A stretch of 64,000 nt of DNA from the NCBI RefSeq assembly GCF_002796975.1, contig NZ_PEKV01000005.1, positions 69,501 to 133,500 of the forward strand, written 5' to 3'. The DNA comes from Ferrovibrio sp. GTDB lineage: Bacteria; Pseudomonadota; Alphaproteobacteria; Ferrovibrionales; Ferrovibrionaceae. The stretch's first letter is position 1; each line of letters opens with the position of its first letter. This document shows, piece by piece, positions 59,525-64,000 of the stretch. The position numbers were made by a program, and so were the translations under genes. The notes beneath the pieces were generated by a model. The model had not been told where the DNA came from. It saw only the letters and a list, made by a program, of their open reading frames with translations, and searched no databases.

Positions 59525-61447
59525 ATGTCCAAGTTGACCTTCATTCCCCGCAGCGAATTTGACCGCGTCAAGGCCATGAACGCGCCGATGTCCGGGCGCG
59601 CTGCCATCTTCGCCAACCTTGCCCGCATAAATACTCTCAGCATGATTGCGGCTGCTGGGTCCGGCCATATCGGATCGAGCTTCTCCAGCTTGGATATAGT
59701 TTCGTGGCTGTATCTTGATGAGATGCGGCTGCCCGCCAAAGCCGGACGGGATACCGAGCGCGACATCTTCTTCTCATCAAAGGGTCATGACGCTCCCGGT
59801 CTCTATGCGGTCATGATCGCGCTCGGCCAGCTGCCCGAGCAGGCACGTCTGCAGCTTCGCCGCCTCGGTGGCCTTCCTGGCCATCCAGATCTCACCCTGA
59901 CGCCCTTCATCGAAGCCAATACCGGTTCTCTGGGCATGGGCATTTCCAAGGCCAAGGGTATGGCGATCGCCAATCGCCTGAAGGGCCGGAATTCCAGACT
60001 CTTCGTCATGACTGGCGACGGGGAATTGCAGGAAGGGCAGATCTGGGAATCTCTCGGTTCTGCGGTACGCCTTGGCCTGTCCGAAATCACGGTGATCGTC
60101 GATCACAACAAGGTCCAGTCGGATACGCTGGTGCAGCAGACCGCTGATCTTGGTGACCTGGAGGCGAAATTCGCGGCATTCGGATGGAATGTCCTGCGCT
60201 GCAACGGTCACGATTTTCAGGCCCTTTCGACGGCAATCACCGCGGCTAGGTCGGAAACCGGCCGTCCGACGGTGATTATTGCCGACACACTGAAAGGATG
60301 CGGCGTGTCCTTCATGGAACACATAGCGATGGACGGTAGGTGGTATCGCTATCACTCGGGGGCGCCGAGCCCGGCAGACTATGACCGCGCGATAGCCGAA
60401 CTGATGGATCGCTCCCGTGCGCAGTTTGCCGCATTCGGAGCAGAGCCGGGTGTGGTCGATCTTGTCGAACGGCCTGTAGCCGTACAGCTCCCTGCAACGC
60501 CTCAGCGAATGGTGCGGGCCTATTCGGAGGCCTTGCTGGCAGAGGCGGCGGCCAACCGTGATATCATCGCACTAGACGCCGACCTTGTGCTGGATACGGG
60601 CCTGATCCCGTTCCAGGAGCAGTTTCCAGATCGCTTTGTCGAATGCGGCATTGCCGAAATGGATATGGTCAGCCAGGCCAGCGGCCTGGCACTGGCGGGT
60701 ATGCTGCCGGTCGTCCATTCTTTCGCCTGCTTCCTTACGCCGCGCGCGAATGAGCAGATATTCAATGCCTCCACCGAGGATACCCGCATCATCTATACCG
60801 GCTCCCTTGCCGGCGTGGTGCCGGCGGGGCCTGGCCATTCTCATCAGTCGGTGCGCGACATTGCCCTGATGGGATCTGTGCCGAACCTGGTGGCGCTGGA
60901 GCCATGCTGCGAGGCCGAAGTTGCGATGGCTGTGCGCTGGGCGGTCCGGGATAATCTGCGCAGCAGCTACATACGGCTGGTTTCGATCCCCTGCGACATT
61001 CCCTACAGCCTGCCTGAAGGCTACAGGCTGCAGCCCGGTCGTGGTGCGGTGTTGCGGGGCGGCGGCGATATCGCATTGATCGGATACGGTCCAGTGCTTT
61101 TGCCGCAGGCCATGATCATGGCTGAACGGATGGCGACTGAAGGACTGCAGGTTCGGGTTATCAACCTGCCATGGCTGAACGTGATTGACGGTGCCTGGCT
61201 CAAGGATGCATTGGCCGGTTGCCGTGCCGTCGTTACGCTCGACAATCATCTTCTTTCTGGCGGGCAGGGTGAGAAAATCATGGTGGCGCTTGTCGAGCAG
61301 GGTTTCGCAGCGCCTGTGCGACGCCTCGGGATCGAGGGTGTTCCGGCCTGCGGTCGTAACGACGAGGTTCTGGCACATCATGGGTTGGATGCCGCGGGCC
61401 TTGCCGCGGTGGTGCGCAAACTAGCGCAGCAGCAGGACGCGGACTGA
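59525..61447 (+). CDS. Full-length transketolase-like protein in glycan operon
   Basis: A 640-residue thiamin-diphosphate enzyme. The N-terminal half has AAGSGHIGSSFSSLDIV, the segment FFSSKGHDAPGLYAVM and the cofactor motif VMTGDGELQEGQIWES. The C-terminal half has FVECGIAEMDMVSQASGLAL and GPGHSHQSVRDIAL. It is shorter than housekeeping transketolase and closer in style to the split transketolase families joined in one chain. In a glycan operon it may transfer a two-carbon unit to make a branched or higher-carbon sugar, together with the DapA-like aldolase next door. The substrate is inferred. Confidence 0.88.
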   Translation: MSKLTFIPRSEFDRVKAMNAPMSGRAAIFANLARINTLSMIAAAGSGHIGSSFSSLDIVSWLYLDEMRLPAKAGRDTERDIFFSSKGHDAPGLYAVMIALGQLPEQARLQLRRLGGLPGHPDLTLTPFIEANTGSLGMGISKAKGMAIANRLKGRNSRLFVMTGDGELQEGQIWESLGSAVRLGLSEITVIVDHNKVQSDTLVQQTADLGDLEAKFAAFGWNVLRCNGHDFQALSTAITAARSETGRPTVIIADTLKGCGVSFMEHIAMDGRWYRYHSGAPSPADYDRAIAELMDRSRAQFAAFGAEPGVVDLVERPVAVQLPATPQRMVRAYSEALLAEAAANRDIIALDADLVLDTGLIPFQEQFPDRFVECGIAEMDMVSQASGLALAGMLPVVHSFACFLTPRANEQIFNASTEDTRIIYTGSLAGVVPAGPGHSHQSVRDIALMGSVPNLVALEPCCEAEVAMAVRWAVRDNLRSSYIRLVSIPCDIPYSLPEGYRLQPGRGAVLRGGGDIALIGYGPVLLPQAMIMAERMATEGLQVRVINLPWLNVIDGAWLKDALAGCRAVVTLDNHLLSGGQGEKIMVALVEQGFAAPVRRLGIEGVPACGRNDEVLAHHGLDAAGLAAVVRKLAQQQDAD

Positions 61448-61452
61448 GTCAC

Positions 61453-62955
61453 GTGCCCAGCCGCGTCCTCTTCATACCACACAACCTGCGCGCCAAATAC
61501 CTGCAGGCAGTTGTGTCCCATGCTGTGCAGGCGCGAGACTGGCAGGTCGGCGTACTAGATGTTCCACAGGCTCGGCAGAGGTATCAGGGGATCCTCCAGA
61601 ATACGGAAGATTTCTTCAGCCTCCCGAATCTTGTCCAGCCTCAGCCATGGGAAACCGATCCCGAGCAGCGCCGGCAAGTCGAGGCCGGAATTCATGCTGC
61701 CGAGAAAGCGGCCGGGCTTCCGATGAACCGGCTGATTCTGGCGGGCGAGCGGACGATGGGCCGTGCATATGGCCAGGATCTTTACGACTGGCCCAGCACC
61801 GAGATTTCGCGCCGCGCGTTGCGCGACAATGCCGAACCGGGTCGCATGATAGAGCGCCTGATGGCTAGGGTGATCGAGGTATTTGATCGGTTCCGACCTG
61901 ATATTGTGGTTGCAGGACAGACGGCGAGTCCGGAAGGAATTGCCGTGATGATGGTGGCCGCGGCGCGCAACATCCCGCTGTTGGTCAACCGTCCGTCCAA
62001 GCTGTTGTCGCATCGCTGCTTCTGGACGCTCGACCCGTTCATGTGGAACAGGCGTGCGGATGCGATGTGCCGCGACTCCGTTGTGGCCGGACATCTGCCG
62101 GACGATGAAGCAATGAAACGGCTCGAAGCCTTCAGGGCCGCACCCGAAACAGTGGCGTATATCAAGCGCAACTGGGATATCGCCGCGGCCATGTCGTGGC
62201 TGCAGTGGCACAAGAATATTGTGTTGCAGCTTGCCTCGTGGGCGAGCTGGGTGTGCAAAGGGCGCATCGGCACCGCGCCACGCGAACCGATTCCCAAGAT
62301 CGCGGAATATTACAGGATCGGTTGGCGTAAGCGGGTGCAGCGGAAGCTATTTGCGAGCCTGCCCGAGGACCGCCTGGCCGGCATGCGATATGTTCTGATC
62401 GCCCTGCACAAGGAACCGGAACTTGCCCTCAATTACCAAGCAGCACAGTGGCACAGCCAGAAGGCTTTGATTTCATGGCTCTCGGCTAATCTGCCGGCCG
62501 GATATCGTCTGCTGGTCCGCGAGCACCGCTTTAATGAAGGCAGGCGGACCACCGCATTCCTCAACGAGGTTAGGATGCTGCCGGGGGTAATGCTGATTTC
62601 TCCATTTGATTCACAGTTCAAATATATCCGGCATGCGGCTGCCATCGTCACCGACACGGGCAGCACCGGCTGGGAAGGGCTGGTATTCGGCCGCCCCGTG
62701 ATCAGCCTGTCGGAGAATTATTACACTGCTACTGGCCTTACCGAAGAGGTTACTGATCCGGCACGGCTTGGCGCAGCGATTCTCAGAAGTGTTCTGGCGC
62801 CCCAGCAGATGCCCGATGTGGAATACAATCGCAGGCTTGCATTGTTGCTGCAGGCGGAATTTCAGACCACAGTTGTGCAGAATGAGCAGGCGCAAAGCCT
62901 GAACGCTTCCCTTGAGTCGATTGATGCTCTGATGGGGCGTGTGGAGGCAGTCTGA
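61453..62955 (+). CDS. Capsule-type GT-B glycosyltransferase
   Basis: A 500-residue protein. The N-terminal half has a GT-B-like domain (RVLFIPHNLRAKYLQAVVSH). The C-terminal half has the pattern of capsule polysaccharide synthesis proteins (PF05159): ALHKEPELALNYQAAQW, then LLVREHRF and AIVTDTGSTGWEGLVFGRPV. KpsC/KpsS of this group transfer Kdo. Here a CMP-nonulosonate is a reasonable donor, since two CMP-sugar synthetases are present. The start is a GTG at 61453, five bases after the transketolase stop. Confidence 0.8.
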   Translation: MPSRVLFIPHNLRAKYLQAVVSHAVQARDWQVGVLDVPQARQRYQGILQNTEDFFSLPNLVQPQPWETDPEQRRQVEAGIHAAEKAAGLPMNRLILAGERTMGRAYGQDLYDWPSTEISRRALRDNAEPGRMIERLMARVIEVFDRFRPDIVVAGQTASPEGIAVMMVAAARNIPLLVNRPSKLLSHRCFWTLDPFMWNRRADAMCRDSVVAGHLPDDEAMKRLEAFRAAPETVAYIKRNWDIAAAMSWLQWHKNIVLQLASWASWVCKGRIGTAPREPIPKIAEYYRIGWRKRVQRKLFASLPEDRLAGMRYVLIALHKEPELALNYQAAQWHSQKALISWLSANLPAGYRLLVREHRFNEGRRTTAFLNEVRMLPGVMLISPFDSQFKYIRHAAAIVTDTGSTGWEGLVFGRPVISLSENYYTATGLTEEVTDPARLGAAILRSVLAPQQMPDVEYNRRLALLLQAEFQTTVVQNEQAQSLNASLESIDALMGRVEAV

Positions 62956-62959
62956 TTCC

Positions 62960-64000
62960 ATGTGTGGGTTGTTTGCGATATTTCTGAATCGCCCGCTCAC
63001 CGAGCGGGATATTGCAATCGGCCGGCGCGGAACCGAACGTCTGGCGCATCGCGGGCCGGATGGCCAGGGTGAATGGTTCGATCGCGAAAGGGGTGTGTTC
63101 CTCGGGCATCGCCGACTTGCAATCGTCGATCTGAGCGATGACAGCGCGCAGCCAATGCAAAGAGGCAGGCTGACGCTGACCTATAACGGTGAAATCTATA
63201 ATTTTCGCGAGTTACGCCACGATCTGCAGCAACTTGGGCAGGCATTCACCACCAGCGGAGACACCGAGGTTCTGCTGCAGGGCTGGCAGCAATGGGGCGA
63301 GGGCCTGCTGGACCGGATTGACGGCATGCTGGCATTCGCGCTGTGGGATGGCGATGCCGGCCACTTGGCGGTGGACGCCTTTGGTGAAAAGCCGCTTTTC
63401 ATAGCGGAAGCACCAGATGGTGTTTACGTCAGTTCCGAGCTGGCACCCCTGGTCGACCTGCTCGGCCTTACGCCTGAACTGCCGGATGAACAGCTCACGG
63501 CCTTCCTGTGTCTTGGCTATCTGCCACCGCCAGCGGCTGGTTGGAAAGGCGTTTCGCGTCTCGCGCCAGCCAGCCGCACGACAATTAGGAGCGGGCGCGT
63601 TGTCGCGAAGCAGACATACTGGCAAACACCTCCGGTCGCATTACCGCGCGGTGACTTGCGGCGGGCGACGGAAGTAGAGTTGGATGTCATCGAAGAAGTT
63701 CTGGCAGAGAGTATAAGCCGGCGATTGCAGGGGGATGTCCCGGCTTGCATTTTCCTTTCCAGCGGTCTCGATTCTCCATTGATCGCTGCACTAGCCAGGA
63801 AGATGGGGGGTACTCCTCATTGCCTGACGGTTGCCTATGCGGATGGTGTCGATGAGTCAGGCGATGCGGCGATGATCGCCAGGCATCTCGGGCTGCCGCA
63901 TGACAAGGTCGAAAGCACGGATACGCCGGGGCGCGACGGGCTGGACACCATGCTGGCGAGCTTCCGCCAGCCGATCGACAATGCAGTTCTGGTTGCCATC
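62960..64000 (+). CDS. Asparagine synthase-like glutamine amidotransferase (runs off the right edge)
   Basis: Begins MCGLFAIF at the ATG at 62960 and is open to the last base, 347 codons. The N-terminal Cys2 nucleophile, AHRGPDGQGEWF, then LGHRRLAIVDLSD and TYNGEIYNFREL are class II glutaminase motifs. The synthetase domain begins at about residue 225 with the PP-loop FLSSGLDSPLI (about 252-262). In O-antigen clusters such as that carrying WbpS, enzymes of this type amidate uronic acids. The WbpB/D/E genes in this window make a suitable acid. The C-terminus is outside the window. Confidence 0.92.
   Translation, partial: MCGLFAIFLNRPLTERDIAIGRRGTERLAHRGPDGQGEWFDRERGVFLGHRRLAIVDLSDDSAQPMQRGRLTLTYNGEIYNFRELRHDLQQLGQAFTTSGDTEVLLQGWQQWGEGLLDRIDGMLAFALWDGDAGHLAVDAFGEKPLFIAEAPDGVYVSSELAPLVDLLGLTPELPDEQLTAFLCLGYLPPPAAGWKGVSRLAPASRTTIRSGRVVAKQTYWQTPPVALPRGDLRRATEVELDVIEEVLAESISRRLQGDVPACIFLSSGLDSPLIAALARKMGGTPHCLTVAYADGVDESGDAAMIARHLGLPHDKVESTDTPGRDGLDTMLASFRQPIDNAVLVAI

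Noticed and set aside
58553-59668. A 371-codon minus-strand frame
   Set aside because: Opposite the DapA-type aldolase, which shows the Schiff-base lysine and Tyr motifs.
1-64000. CRISPR arrays, tRNA or rRNA genes, insertion sequences and integrase genes
   Set aside because: No repeat-spacer pattern, no recognisable RNA gene and no transposase or integrase protein was seen on either strand.

Overview
The window looks like part of an alphaproteobacterial conjugative replicon (plasmid, chromid or integrated element). The gene style, GC of roughly 60 percent and gene families suggest a Rhodospirillales-like host, but that placement is inference. A complete mating apparatus occupies about 1-22.6 kb and a large surface-glycan biosynthesis region fills the rest. 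Both ends are cut inside genes: a relaxase at the left edge and an asparagine-synthase-like amidotransferase at the right edge.

Region 1 (1-22.6 kb) is read almost entirely on the minus strand. In transcription order it runs traK, traL, a small gene, a traM-like gene, virB2, virB3, virB4, virB5, virB6, virB7, virB8, virB9, virB10, a large cysteine-repeat exported protein, virB11, virD4, a small gene, an ArdC-primase fusion, a stand-alone DnaA domain IV protein, an unknown gene, a DUF1173 gene, traJ, two unknown genes and traI. The DNA-processing genes (TraI, TraJ, TraK, TraL) resemble the IncP/RP4 set, while the channel is a VirB-type system. Two plus-strand genes, one with a signal peptide and one with two membrane segments, sit between virB5 and virB6. 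That is where RP4 trbK and pKM101 eex lie, so they are entry-exclusion candidates. A strong bidirectional terminator at 22.72-22.76 kb separates this region from the glycan genes.

Region 2 (22.8-28.5 kb) holds a leftward trio (aminotransferase WbpE-like, PIG-L deacetylase, methyltransferase) and a divergent rightward pair (methyltransferase and a WbpB-WbpD fusion). WbpB, WbpD and WbpE together make a 2,3-diacetamido-2,3-dideoxy uronic acid nucleotide sugar.

Region 3 (28.5-50.5 kb) is a long, densely overlapping plus-strand operon built around nonulosonic (sialic-like) acids. It contains PseB, PseC and a PseG-PseH fusion of the pseudaminic acid route. It also has three different NeuB-family synthases, an SpsF-like cytidylyltransferase, a KdsC-like phosphatase and two oxidoreductase or aminotransferase cassettes. 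An unusual block carries an ATP-grasp ligase, a cysteate-synthase-like PLP enzyme, a NeuB and a PIG-L deacetylase. An ABC flippase-type exporter and a putative glycosyltransferase provide export and assembly.

Region 4 (50.4-64 kb) has RmlC on the minus strand, then a second plus-strand operon. This operon encodes a GT2 glycosyltransferase, three methyltransferase-type enzymes (C-methyl, TIGR04325, CmcI-like), a sugar N-formyltransferase and a perosamine-synthase-like aminotransferase. It continues with an epimerase, a CMP-sugar synthetase (NeuA/PseF), a DapA-family aldolase, a full-length transketolase-like protein, a capsule-type GT-B transferase and an AsnB-type amidotransferase. Overall the element appears to carry a conjugation machine together with a complex glycan (O-antigen, capsule or flagellin glycan) with several acidic, aminated and methylated sugars. 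The block with the cysteate-synthase-like enzyme is the best candidate for undescribed chemistry.
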